Source: Pseudomonas sp. Fl4BN1 (GTDB lineage: Bacteria; Pseudomonadota; Gammaproteobacteria; Pseudomonadales; Pseudomonadaceae). From it: DNA of 33,802 nt. Shown in pieces: positions 24,151-32,497 of this stretch. Where the stretch lies: the NCBI RefSeq assembly GCF_009908285.1, contig NZ_JAAARM010000052.1, forward strand, positions 1-33,802, given 5' to 3'. The notes under the pieces were generated by a model. That model did no database searches and had not been told where the DNA came from. It saw nothing but the letters and a program-made list of their open reading frames with translations. Position numbers and translations under genes: made by a program. Each line of letters begins with the position of its first letter. The first letter of the stretch is position 1.

Positions 24151-24948
24151 ATGAACCCTTATCAACTGCAAGGCCGCACGGCCATCGTCACCGGCGGCTC
24201 TTCGGGCATTGGCCTGGCCTGCGTCGAACTGCTGCTGCAGGCCGGCGCCAAGGTGGCCTTCTGCGGTCGCGACCCGGGCCGCCTCGAAACGGCCGAAGGC
24301 CGCTTGCGCGAGCGCTTTGCCGAGGCACAGCTGCTGGCCCAGGTTTGCGACGTGCTCGATGCCGCTGCCGTGGACGCCTTCGCCAGCGCCAGCCTGAAGG
24401 CTCTGGGACCGGCCAGCGTGCTGATCAACAACGCCGGGCAAGGCCGGGTGTCGAACTTTGCCGACACCAGCCCCGCCGCCTGGCGCGAAGAACTGGATCT
24501 GAAGTTCTTCTCGGTGATCAACCCGGTGCACGCCTTCAAGCCCCAGCTCGACGGCCAGCCCGAGGCGACCATTGTCTGCGTCAACTCGCTGCTGGCCAGC
24601 CAGCCGGAAGCGCACATGGTAGCGACTTCCGCCGCCCGCGCCGGGGTGCAGAACCTGGTGCGCTCCCTGGCCACCGAGTTCGCCGCCGACGACATCCGGG
24701 TCAACGGCATCCTCATTGGCCTGGTGGAGTCCGGGCAATGGCGCCGCCGCTTCGAAGCCCGCGAGGAGCGCCACCTCGACTGGACGCAATGGACCGCCCA
24801 ACTGGCCCAGCGCAAACAGATTCCCCTGGGACGCCTGGGCCTGCCGATCGAGGCAGCCCAAGCCATCCTGTTCCTGGCCTCGCCTCTTAGCGCTTACACC
24901 ACAGGCAGCCATATCGATGTTTCCGGAGGCCTCTGCCGCCATGCGTAA
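24151..24948 (+). CDS. SDR-family protein with degenerate active site
   Basis: Seen: 265 residues. The cofactor motif TGGSSGIG (14-21), NNAG (93-96) and the C-terminal DVSGG are intact, so NAD(P) binding is expected. Aligned with the SDR at 21123, Ser146 is kept but the Tyr is Thr159, the Lys is Arg163 and the Asn is Lys118 (DLKFF, ATSAARAG). Classical hydride transfer is therefore doubtful. It may catalyse a different reaction (dehydratase or isomerase type), or use another base. The ATSAARAG pattern is recalled from other SDRs, so this is more likely a subfamily than a dead gene. It starts 1 base after the IclR stop and overlaps the ThDP gene by 8 bases. Confidence 0.87.
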   Translation: MNPYQLQGRTAIVTGGSSGIGLACVELLLQAGAKVAFCGRDPGRLETAEGRLRERFAEAQLLAQVCDVLDAAAVDAFASASLKALGPASVLINNAGQGRVSNFADTSPAAWREELDLKFFSVINPVHAFKPQLDGQPEATIVCVNSLLASQPEAHMVATSAARAGVQNLVRSLATEFAADDIRVNGILIGLVESGQWRRRFEAREERHLDWTQWTAQLAQRKQIPLGRLGLPIEAAQAILFLASPLSAYTTGSHIDVSGGLCRHA

Positions 24949-26623
24949 CGAACCAATGGTCACCGTCGGTGCCGTCATCACCGCCTTTCTCGAACAGTGC
25001 GAAGTCAAGGCCGCCTTCGGCGTGATCTCGATCCACAACATGCCGATCCTCGATGCCTTCGCGGTGCGCGGCAACATCCGCTTCGTCATGGCCCGAGGCG
25101 AAGCCGGGGCGGCCAACATGGCCGATGCCTATGCCCGGGCCAGTGGCGGCCTGGGCGTGTGCCTGACCTCCACCGGCACCGCGGCCGGCAATGCCGCCGG
25201 GGCCTTGGTGGAGGCGCTGACCGCCGGCACGCCATTGCTGCACCTGACGGGGCAGATCGAAACCCCCTATCTGGACCAGGAACTGGCCTATATCCACGAA
25301 GCCCGGGACCAGCTGAGCATGCTCAAGGCGGTGTCCAAGGCGGCCTTCCGAGTGCGCAGCGTGGAGACCGCCCTGAGCACCCTGAAGCTGGCGGTGCAGA
25401 CTGCCCTGACCGCGCCGACCGGGCCGGTGAGTGTGGAAATCCCCATCGACATCCAGTCAACCCTGATCCCCATGCCCACAGACCTCTCGCCCTTGCCACT
25501 GGCCGTGGCGGTGCCTGCCGCCGAGGCCTTGGACCTGCTGGCCGAACGTCTGGCGCAAGCCCGGCGCCCGATGCTCTGGCTGGGCGGCGGTGCGCGGCAC
25601 GCCGGGCCTCAGGTCAAGCGTTTGATGGACCTGGGACTGGGGATCATCACCTCGACCCAGGGCCGGGGCGTGGTCAACGAGGACGATGAACGCTGCCTCG
25701 GCGCCTTCTCGCAAAACAAACAGGTCGAGCAGTTCCTGCAAAGCTGCGACGCACTGTTGATCGCCGGCTCACGCCTGCGCAGCAACGAGACCTTCAAATA
25801 CAGCCTGAAGCTGCCACGCAATACCCTGCGCATCGACGCCAACCCGGCCATCGAGGGCCGCAGCTACGCCAGCGAGCTGTTTGTCTGTGGCGATGCCGCC
25901 CTGGCCCTGGAAGGCCTGGCCGACCGCCTGGAGGGGCGCCTTGCCTGCGACCCGCAATTTCTCGTTGAACTCCAGGCGGTGCGCGCCGCCTCGCGCCAGC
26001 AACTGCTGGCGGACCTGGGCCCCTACTCGGCCATGGTCGAGCAATTGCAGGCCAGCACCGGCCGCGACTTCACCTGGGTGCGCGACGTGACCCTGTCCAA
26101 CAGCATCTGGGGCAACCGCCTGCTGACCCTCTATCACCCACTCTCCGGGATCCACGCCCTGGGTGGCGGCATCGGCCAGGGCCTGGCCATGGGCATCGGC
26201 GCCGCCGTGGCCGCTGCGGTCAATGCGCCCCGGCGCAAGGTCTTCGCCCTGGCCGGCGACGGCGGCTTCATCCTCAACCTCGGTGAGCTGGCGACCTTGG
26301 TCCAGGAGCGCGTCAACCTGGTGATCCTGCTGATGAACGACCAGCGCTACGGGGTCATCCGCAATATCCAGGACGCGGTCTATGGCAGCCGCCATTGCTA
26401 CGTAGATCTGCACACCCCGGACTACAGCAAGCTCGCCGAATCCATCGGCCTGCGCCACGGCCTGGTCAGCGACCTCAAGGATTTCGGTGGCCTGCTGGAC
26501 AACGCCATGAGCCAGCCAGGCCCGTTCCTACTGGAAGTGGACATGCTCAGCGTCGGCAATTTCGCCACCCAGTTCGCCGGTCCGCCCAACAGCGAGACCC
26601 AGGCCCAGAAGGCCAACGCCTGA
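24941..26623 (+). CDS. Thiamine-diphosphate-dependent enzyme (acetolactate synthase/benzoylformate decarboxylase type)
   Basis: Role (inferred): decarboxylation of a 2-oxo acid, giving an aldehyde that the cluster's aldehyde dehydrogenase could oxidise, or a carboligation. Seen: 560 residues with the three domains of the family. The PYR domain has the activating Glu54 (ARGEAGAANMADAYARA), the central domain is at about 190-325, and the PP domain has the Mg-ThDP motif GDGGFILNLGEL...MNDQRYG. No FAD-specific or regulatory subunit partner is nearby, arguing against housekeeping acetolactate synthase. The start ATG 24941 overlaps the SDR stop and has GGAGG 12 bases upstream; ATG 24956 is an alternative. 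Confidence 0.88.
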   Translation: MRNEPMVTVGAVITAFLEQCEVKAAFGVISIHNMPILDAFAVRGNIRFVMARGEAGAANMADAYARASGGLGVCLTSTGTAAGNAAGALVEALTAGTPLLHLTGQIETPYLDQELAYIHEARDQLSMLKAVSKAAFRVRSVETALSTLKLAVQTALTAPTGPVSVEIPIDIQSTLIPMPTDLSPLPLAVAVPAAEALDLLAERLAQARRPMLWLGGGARHAGPQVKRLMDLGLGIITSTQGRGVVNEDDERCLGAFSQNKQVEQFLQSCDALLIAGSRLRSNETFKYSLKLPRNTLRIDANPAIEGRSYASELFVCGDAALALEGLADRLEGRLACDPQFLVELQAVRAASRQQLLADLGPYSAMVEQLQASTGRDFTWVRDVTLSNSIWGNRLLTLYHPLSGIHALGGGIGQGLAMGIGAAVAAAVNAPRRKVFALAGDGGFILNLGELATLVQERVNLVILLMNDQRYGVIRNIQDAVYGSRHCYVDLHTPDYSKLAESIGLRHGLVSDLKDFGGLLDNAMSQPGPFLLEVDMLSVGNFATQFAGPPNSETQAQKANA

Positions 26624-26633
26624 GGATTGCAGC

Positions 26634-27437
26634 ATGTTGCACATCACCATGATCGGCTGCGGGGCGATTGGCCTGGGCGTACTGGAACTGCTGGAGCATG
26701 ACCCGCAACTGCGGATCGACCACGTCATTGTTTCCCCTGGGTCCGAAGCCGCGGTACGCCAGCGCCTGGCCCGCTTCAAGCACCCGCCCGAGGTACTCGG
26801 CGAACTGCCGGCCAAGGCACGCCCGGACCTGCTGCTGGAGTGCGCCGGCCACCGCGCCCTGGAACAGCACGTGCTGCCGGCTCTGGAACGCGGCATCGCC
26901 TGCCTGATCGTCTCGGTTGGCGCGCTCTCGCAAGTGGGCCTGGTGGAACGCCTGGAAGCGGCGGCCGAACGCGGCAACACGCGCATCGAGCTGCTGCCGG
27001 GGGCTATCGGCGGCATCGATGCCCTGTCGGCAGCCAAGGTCGGCGGCCTCGATTCGGTCAGCTACACCGGACGCAAGCCGGCGCTTGCCTGGAGGAACAC
27101 CCCGGGCGAGCAGGCCTGTGACCTGGAGCGCATCAGCGAGGCCACGGTGATCTTCCAGGGCAGCGCCCGGGAAGCCGCGCGGCTGTACCCGAAGAACGCC
27201 AACGTCGCCGCCACCCTGTCCCTGGCCGGCCTGGGCCTGGACCGCACCCAGGTGACACTGATCGCCGACCCCAACAGTGACGAAAACGTCCACCAGTTCG
27301 AGGCCCGGGGCGCCTTCGGCGGCTTCGAGCTGAATTTGCGCGGCAAGCCCCTGGCAGCCAACCCCAAGACCTCGGCGCTGACCGTCTACAGCGTGATCCG
27401 GGCCTTGGGCAACCACGCCCACGGCATATCGATATGA
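26634..27437 (+). CDS. L-aspartate dehydrogenase-like protein (NadX family)
   Basis: Role: family members oxidise L-aspartate to iminoaspartate with NAD(P). Here a related amine or imine substrate of the pathway is more likely (inference). Seen: 267 residues. The dinucleotide motif GCGAIG is at 8-13, LLECAGH follows, and the family hallmarks LYPKNANVAATLSLAGLGLD and NPKTSALTVYSVIRAL are both present. There is no nadA or nadC beside it. GAGG precedes the ATG, and the stop overlaps an ATG of the next frame. Its presence suggests that the substrate or an intermediate carries nitrogen. Confidence 0.87.
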   Translation: MLHITMIGCGAIGLGVLELLEHDPQLRIDHVIVSPGSEAAVRQRLARFKHPPEVLGELPAKARPDLLLECAGHRALEQHVLPALERGIACLIVSVGALSQVGLVERLEAAAERGNTRIELLPGAIGGIDALSAAKVGGLDSVSYTGRKPALAWRNTPGEQACDLERISEATVIFQGSAREAARLYPKNANVAATLSLAGLGLDRTQVTLIADPNSDENVHQFEARGAFGGFELNLRGKPLAANPKTSALTVYSVIRALGNHAHGISI

Positions 27438-27457
27438 AAGACGCAGCTGAGGTGTCC

Positions 27458-28954
27458 ATGAATCTTGAACAGTCTTTACCCATCTGCATTGCCGGTGAAT
27501 GGCGCTTGGGCCGTGGTGCCCGGTATGCCAGTCGCTATCCGGCCACCGGCGAGGTGGTGGCCTGGCTCAATGCCGCCGATCTGCAGGATGTCGAGGAGGC
27601 AGTGCGCGGCGCCCATCGGGCGTTCCTGCACAGCGGCTGGGCCCAGCGCAAACCCCACGAGCGAGCGGCGGTGCTGCATCGCATCGCCGAGCTGATCCGA
27701 CTGCGCAGCGAGGAGCTGGCGCAATTGCAGCGCCAGGACAACGGCAAGCCGATCAATGAAACCCGGGCACTGGTGGCCAGTGCTGCCGGGACTTTCCAGT
27801 TCTTCGCCGCTGCCTGCGAAACCCTGGAGGAAACCATCACCCCGTCCCGCGGAGATTTCGTCAGCATGAGCGTCTACGAGCCCATGGGCGTGGTCGCCGC
27901 GATCACCCCGTGGAACTCGCCCATCGCCAGTGAGGCACAGAAGCTTGCGCCGGCCCTGGCCGCCGGTAATGCAGTGGTAATCAAGCCGGCGGAAATCACC
28001 CCGCTGCTGGCCCTGCAACTGGCCCACATCTGCGAGGACGCCGGGCTGCCCAAGGGGCTGGTCAGCGTGCTGCCGGGCAAGGGTTCGCTGCTGGGGGACG
28101 CCCTGACCCGGCATCCGCTGGTAAAAAAAGTGTCCTTCACCGGTGGCACCCGCACCGGCAAGCACATCGCCCATATCGCCGCCGACAAGATGATGCCGGT
28201 GTCCCTGGAACTGGGAGGCAAGTCGCCGACCATCGTCCTCGACGACGCCGACCTCGATCACGCCGTGGCCGGCGTGCTGTACGGGATCTTCAGTTCCTCG
28301 GGCGAGGCCTGTATCGCCGGTTCCCGGCTGTTTGTCGCCCGCAACCTGTACCAGCCATTCATGGACCGGCTGGTGGACGCCGCGAGCCGCTTGCGGGTCG
28401 GCGACCCGGCCGATGAGCAAACCCAGATGGGGCCGCTGATCAGCGCCGAGCACCGAGAATCCGTGGAGCGCTATGTGGCTATCGGACTGGCGGCCGGCGG
28501 CCGTCTGCGCCTGGGCGGCGAGCGTCTGCACGGCACGGCTTACGAGCGGGGTTTCTACTACCCGCCGACCATCCTCGAAGGCCTCGGCAACCAGCAGCAG
28601 GTGTGCCAGGAAGAGATCTTCGGCCCGGTGCTGGTGGCCCTGCCCTTCGATGACGAAGAACAGCTGCTGGAGCAGGCCAACGACAGCCTCTACGCCCTCG
28701 CCGCCGGTATCTGGAGCCGCGACTACAAACGCGCCTGGGCCCTGGGCCGCAAGCTCCAAGCCGGTACGGTGTGGATCAACACCTACAAACAGTTCTCGAT
28801 TGCCACGCCGTTCGGCGGCTGGCGCGACAGCGGCCTGGGCCGGGAAAAGGGCCGCCTGGGCATCCTCCAGTACATGGAACAGAAGAGCCTCTATTGGGGC
28901 ATGAACGAGCAACCACTGGCCTGGGCCGGTGTGCCACGAGAGGTAGCGCAATGA
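27458..28954 (+). CDS. Aldehyde dehydrogenase (NAD(P)-dependent)
   Basis: Role: oxidation of a pathway aldehyde or semialdehyde to the acid. Seen: 498 residues. The cofactor segment ITPWNSP is followed by KPAEITPLLAL and FTGGTRTGKHIA. The general base is Glu251 in LELGGKSP and the nucleophile is Cys285 in GEACIAGSR, 34 residues apart as in the family. EIFGPVL and the C-terminal PFGGWRDSGLGREKG are present. Start choice: ATG 27458 has TGAGG 5 bases upstream; ATG 27434 overlaps the preceding stop and is the alternative. The substrate could be the product of the ThDP enzyme or a ring-cleavage semialdehyde. The VOC gene overlaps its stop (ATGA). Confidence 0.95.
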   Translation: MNLEQSLPICIAGEWRLGRGARYASRYPATGEVVAWLNAADLQDVEEAVRGAHRAFLHSGWAQRKPHERAAVLHRIAELIRLRSEELAQLQRQDNGKPINETRALVASAAGTFQFFAAACETLEETITPSRGDFVSMSVYEPMGVVAAITPWNSPIASEAQKLAPALAAGNAVVIKPAEITPLLALQLAHICEDAGLPKGLVSVLPGKGSLLGDALTRHPLVKKVSFTGGTRTGKHIAHIAADKMMPVSLELGGKSPTIVLDDADLDHAVAGVLYGIFSSSGEACIAGSRLFVARNLYQPFMDRLVDAASRLRVGDPADEQTQMGPLISAEHRESVERYVAIGLAAGGRLRLGGERLHGTAYERGFYYPPTILEGLGNQQQVCQEEIFGPVLVALPFDDEEQLLEQANDSLYALAAGIWSRDYKRAWALGRKLQAGTVWINTYKQFSIATPFGGWRDSGLGREKGRLGILQYMEQKSLYWGMNEQPLAWAGVPREVAQ

Positions 28955-29916
28955 GCGTTTTAGGCATCGATGAAGTCACCTACGGCGTCGAAGACCTCGA
29001 CACCTGCGTGCGTTTTTTCAGCGACTGGGGCCTCAGGCAAGTCAGCGCACAACCCGATGAGGTGATCTTCGAAACCCTCAATGGCTGCCGCGTGGTGCTT
29101 GCCGACCTGAACAAGCCGGGCTTGCCGCCCGCCATCGAGGCCGGCTCCACCGTGCGCGAAGTGGTCTGGGGCGTGGCCAATGCGGCGGACCTGGCGCTTT
29201 ACAGCCAGCGTATCGCCAATGATCCGGGCTTTGTCGAGGCCGACGGACGCATCGGCTGCACCGACCCCAACGGCCTGGCGATCCGCCTGCAAGTGACCCG
29301 CAAACGCGAGATCGAGGTCGAGTGCAGTGGCCACAACACCTGGCAGACCAAGGGCCGGATCAACAAGCCGGCGCCGATCTACGAACACGCTACGCCGATC
29401 GAAATCGGCCACGTGGTGTTCTTCGTCACCGACGTGAATGCCTGTGAGGCTTTCTACCATCAACGCTTCGACTTCCAGGCCTCGGACCGCTACCCAGACC
29501 GCGGAGCCTTTTTGCGCAGCGCCGAGGAAGGCGGCCACCACGACCTGTTCATGCTGCAACTGCCGGCTCCCCGGGCCGGGCTCAACCACGTGGCCTTCAC
29601 CGTGCGTGACGTGCACGAGGTGTTCGGCGGCGGCATGCACATCTCCCGCAGCGGCTGGGCCACGGAGATCGGCCCGGGCCGACACCCGGTGTCGTCAGCA
29701 TTCTTCTGGTACTTCAAAAACCCCGCCGGGGCCCTGGTGGAGTACTACGCCGACGAGGACCAACTGACCGGCGAATGGCAGCCCCGCAGCTTCGAGCCCG
29801 GGCCCACGGTGTTCGCCGAATGGGCAATTGCCGGGGGCATTGACGGCCACACCCGGCGCCAGCAGCACGTCGAGGTGCCTCAGGGCAAATTCCTCACCGA
29901 CAAACCCAAAACCTGA
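28951..29916 (+). CDS. Two-module VOC (extradiol dioxygenase-like) protein
   Basis: Role (inferred): Fe(II)-dependent cleavage of a catecholic or hydroxylated ring. Seen: 321 residues with two glyoxalase/VOC modules. Module 1 (about 4-120) lacks the first metal His (VTYGVED). Module 2 (about 150-275) has His in IGHVVFFVTD, His in LNHVAFTVRD and Glu in ALVEYYADED, the 2-His-1-carboxylate set of type I extradiol enzymes. This one-active, one-inactive layout is that of 2,3-dihydroxybiphenyl-type dioxygenases. A C-terminal tail of about 45 residues is extra. ATGA overlap with the upstream gene; 13 bases to the monooxygenase gene. Confidence 0.85.
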   Translation: MSVLGIDEVTYGVEDLDTCVRFFSDWGLRQVSAQPDEVIFETLNGCRVVLADLNKPGLPPAIEAGSTVREVVWGVANAADLALYSQRIANDPGFVEADGRIGCTDPNGLAIRLQVTRKREIEVECSGHNTWQTKGRINKPAPIYEHATPIEIGHVVFFVTDVNACEAFYHQRFDFQASDRYPDRGAFLRSAEEGGHHDLFMLQLPAPRAGLNHVAFTVRDVHEVFGGGMHISRSGWATEIGPGRHPVSSAFFWYFKNPAGALVEYYADEDQLTGEWQPRSFEPGPTVFAEWAIAGGIDGHTRRQQHVEVPQGKFLTDKPKT

Positions 29917-29929
29917 GCAGGAGTCGTCC

Positions 29930-31072
29930 ATGTCTTCCCTGAACATTGCCATTGCCGGCGCCGGCATCGGCGGCCTCACCGCCGCCATCGCCCTGCACCG
30001 CGCCGGCCACCAGGTCACCGTGTTCGAACAGTCGAAAGCCTTCCTGCGGGTCGGCGCCGACATCAACCTCACCCCCAACGCCGTGCGCGCCCTGGACGGC
30101 CTGGGAATTGGCGCTGCAGTGAGAATCCCGGCGGCGCGTCCGACCCACCGCATCAGCCGCATGTGGGACAGCGGCGAAGAAACCTCGCGCCTGGAAATGT
30201 CCGACGCCGCCGAACGCAAGTACGGTGCGCCACAACTGACCATTCACCGCGCCGACCTGCTAGCCGCCCTGGCCGCGGTCTTTCCCCTGGAACAGGTGCA
30301 GTTCGCCAAGCGCGCCGAGCGAGTGGTGCAAGGCAGCGACGCTATCGAGTTGCACTTCAAGGACGGCAGCCGACACCGCTGCGATGTGCTGATCGGCGCC
30401 GACGGCATCCACTCGGTGGTGCGCAACGCGCTGTTCGGCGAGGAGCATCCGCGCTTCACTGGAGTGGTGGCCTATCGTGCGGTGGTGCCGGCCGCAAGCG
30501 TGGCCCAGGTGCCGAACATCCAGGCCTTCACCAAATGGTGGGGGCCCAATCCGCAGAGCCAGATCGTCACCTTTCCGCTTAACCAGGGTAAAGACATCTT
30601 CATCTTCGCCACCACCGCCCAGGACAGCTGGCATGAGGAGTCCTGGACCAGCGCCGGTGATGTCGAGGAGCTGCGCAGCCACTACCAGGCCTTCCACCCG
30701 GACGCCCGGGCCCTGCTCGCCGCCTGCACCGATGTGCTCAAGACCGCGCTGTACGAGCGCGATCCGTTGCCGTTCTGGTCCAGCGGCGCGATCACCCTAC
30801 TGGGCGACGCCTGCCACCCGATGCTGCCGTTCATGGCCCAAGGCGCCGCCCAGGCCATCGAGGATGCCGTGGTACTTGCACGCTACCTGCAAGACCTCGA
30901 TGGCCCAGCGTCCGTCGCCAGCGCCTTGCAGGCCTATCAACAGGCGCGCCTGGAGCGCACCAGCCAGATCCAGATCGGCTCGCGGGGCAACCAATGGCTC
31001 AAGGACGGCGGCAACGCCGACTGGGTCTACGGCTATGACGCCTGGGCCGTGCCGATCGGCCAGGCGGCCTGA
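29930..31072 (+). CDS. FAD-dependent aromatic monooxygenase, NicC/salicylate-hydroxylase-like
   Basis: Role (inferred): NAD(P)H- and O2-dependent ring hydroxylation, possibly decarboxylating. Seen: 380 residues of group A flavoprotein type. GAGIGG (10-15) binds ADP, LIGADGIHSVVR is the DG motif, and LLGDACHPMLPFMAQGA is the GD motif. The segments TKWWGPNP, FMAQGAAQAIEDAV and WVYGYDAW resemble 6-hydroxynicotinate 3-monooxygenase, as I recall it. That hints at an N-heteroaromatic or hydroxybenzoate-like substrate, without proof. ATG 29930 has GGAG 7-8 bases upstream. A 26-codon frame starts 2 bases after its stop. Confidence 0.9.
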   Translation: MSSLNIAIAGAGIGGLTAAIALHRAGHQVTVFEQSKAFLRVGADINLTPNAVRALDGLGIGAAVRIPAARPTHRISRMWDSGEETSRLEMSDAAERKYGAPQLTIHRADLLAALAAVFPLEQVQFAKRAERVVQGSDAIELHFKDGSRHRCDVLIGADGIHSVVRNALFGEEHPRFTGVVAYRAVVPAASVAQVPNIQAFTKWWGPNPQSQIVTFPLNQGKDIFIFATTAQDSWHEESWTSAGDVEELRSHYQAFHPDARALLAACTDVLKTALYERDPLPFWSSGAITLLGDACHPMLPFMAQGAAQAIEDAVVLARYLQDLDGPASVASALQAYQQARLERTSQIQIGSRGNQWLKDGGNADWVYGYDAWAVPIGQAA

Positions 31073-31074
31073 AC

Positions 31075-31155
31075 ATGGCCGCGGTTTTCCCTACCTACGA
31101 CTTTATTCCCGTGCGCGCAGCGATCCGCGAGCGGGTTCGCAACGGAGGTCAATAA
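31075..31155 (+). CDS. Possible 26-residue small protein
   Basis: Seen: ATG at 31075, 2 bases after the monooxygenase stop, opens 26 codons (MAAVFPTYDFIP then VRAAIRERVRNGGQ) ending in TAA directly abutting the ATG of the next gene. Codon use matches the neighbours. The C-terminal half could be an amphipathic basic helix. The next gene's Shine-Dalgarno (GGAGG) lies inside it, so its translation would couple the monooxygenase to the HTH protein. No strong ribosome binding site of its own (GGCGG). It could be a coupling leader rather than a functional peptide. Confidence 0.4.
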   Translation: MAAVFPTYDFIPVRAAIRERVRNGGQ

Positions 31156-31383
31156 ATGCCCAGTCACATCCCTTACCTGGAACCCCACCAGGCTCGCAAA
31201 CGTCCCAATACACCCTTCGAAGAACTGCTGGGCGACGCCATCGAGCGGGCCTTCGGCAACGGCATCAGCGAATTGCCGGACCTGCTAGCGCACCTCAACC
31301 GGGCCGGCCCGCCGTGCCCGCTGACCCGCGGCGAGTGGACCACGGATGCTTATGAAACCCTGATGGCACGGCTGGGCGAATGA
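31156..31383 (+). CDS. Recombinase-like helix-turn-helix small protein
   Basis: Seen: 75 residues, soluble, with GGAGG 7-8 bases before the ATG. The pattern NTPFEELLGDAIERAFGNGISELPDLLAHLNRAGPP...GEWTTDAYETLMARLG resembles the small recombinase-like HTH family that I recall beside ring-hydroxylating oxygenase genes. The last part looks like a helix-turn-helix. Its role is unknown. Its place between a flavin monooxygenase and a Rieske oxygenase suggests an accessory of oxygenase function or assembly more than recombination. The Rieske gene follows after 20 bases. Confidence 0.7.
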   Translation: MPSHIPYLEPHQARKRPNTPFEELLGDAIERAFGNGISELPDLLAHLNRAGPPCPLTRGEWTTDAYETLMARLGE

Positions 31384-31403
31384 CCCGCCGGAGGTGATAA
31401 GAA

Positions 31404-32438
31404 ATGAACCAGCAACTGACCGTTGATCCTGTTGAGCAGCACCTGGCCCATGGCCTGAAAGACCTGTGGTTCCCGGTTTTACCGTCGGACCAACTGGTCG
31501 ACAAACCCGTGTCCATCCGCCGCCTGGGCTACAAGATCGCCCTGTGGCGCGACAACGATGGCAGCGTGCATGCACTGGAAGACCATTGTCCCCATCGCGG
31601 CGCGCCGCTGTCCCAGGGCCCGGTGCTGGGCGATCGCCTGCAATGCCCCTACCACGGCATCGAGGTGCGCTGCGACGGCACCGTGCTCAAGGTCCCCGGC
31701 AGCCCGGGCTGCAAGCTCGAAGGCAGCCGACCGACGCGGATGTTCCACACTCGCGAGGCCGCCGGGGCAATCTTCCTGTTCAATGCCAGCGAGCCGCACC
31801 TGGCCGAGGCCCCGGAGTTGGTGCTGCCGGAGCAATTGAGCTCCCCCGACTGGAGCAGCTTCCTCTGCTACACCGAGTGGCAGGGCGACTACCGCTACGT
31901 GATCGACAACGTCATGGACCCGATGCACGGCACCTACCTGCACAAGATGTCGCACTCGATGAGCGAAGGCGAAGCCACCGCCAAGTTCGTCACCCGGGAC
32001 ACCGAGCAGGGCTTTTTCTTCGAGAAGGAAGGCCAGCGCGGAGTGAACTTCGACTGGACCGAGTTTCTCGACAACGGCTGCCACTGGCTGCGCCTGGAAA
32101 TTCCCTACCCGAAGACCGGCGGCCCCGGTGGCAACTTCACCATCATCGGCAGCTACACCCCCAGCAGTCGCGCCCTGGCGGCGGTGTTCCACTGGCGCTG
32201 CCGACCGCTGACCGGCTGGCAACGCGACACCTGGCGCTTCCTCTACAAGAACCGTCTGGAAGCCCGGCACTGGGCGGTGCTGGAGCAAGACCGGGTGTTG
32301 CTGGAGTTCATGGAGCCGGACGCCAACCAGCGCGAGAACCTCTACCAGCATGACTTGGGTGTGGTGCGCCTGCGGCGCTACCTGAAGAACGCGGCCAAGG
32401 CCCAGCTGGAACTGATCGACGCTAAGCAACTGGCATGA
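31404..32438 (+). CDS. Rieske non-heme iron oxygenase, VanA-like alpha subunit
   Basis: Role (inferred): O-demethylation or hydroxylation of the aromatic substrate, with electrons from the reductase encoded next. Seen: 344 residues. The [2Fe-2S] ligands are Cys62-x-His64 (CPHRG) and Cys81-x2-His84 (CPYHG). The iron site DNVMDPMHGTYLH gives bridging Asp168, Asp172, His175 and His180. No beta-subunit gene is present, as usual for the VanA/phthalate-type class. A near-perfect ribosome binding site (GGAGGTGATAAG) precedes the ATG. It is distinct from the Rieske protein of cluster A (different spacing and C-terminus). Confidence 0.93.
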   Translation: MNQQLTVDPVEQHLAHGLKDLWFPVLPSDQLVDKPVSIRRLGYKIALWRDNDGSVHALEDHCPHRGAPLSQGPVLGDRLQCPYHGIEVRCDGTVLKVPGSPGCKLEGSRPTRMFHTREAAGAIFLFNASEPHLAEAPELVLPEQLSSPDWSSFLCYTEWQGDYRYVIDNVMDPMHGTYLHKMSHSMSEGEATAKFVTRDTEQGFFFEKEGQRGVNFDWTEFLDNGCHWLRLEIPYPKTGGPGGNFTIIGSYTPSSRALAAVFHWRCRPLTGWQRDTWRFLYKNRLEARHWAVLEQDRVLLEFMEPDANQRENLYQHDLGVVRLRRYLKNAAKAQLELIDAKQLA

Positions 32439-32497
32439 ACCTGACCGGCCGGGATCAGACTCGATCCCTGCCGGCGCTGTCTTGAAAGAGGTGAATG

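Noticed and set aside
24941..26623. Acetolactate synthase of branched-chain amino acid synthesis
   Set aside because: No small regulatory subunit or ilv gene is adjacent, and it is embedded in a catabolic operon.
27476..28951. 491-codon minus-strand frame opposite the aldehyde dehydrogenase gene
   Set aside because: A shadow frame: the plus strand has all ALDH catalytic residues and operon coupling.
29930..31072. Calling the monooxygenase nicC
   Set aside because: Resemblance is only remembered, and other nicotinate genes (hydroxylase, NicX, NicD, NicF) are not recognisable here.
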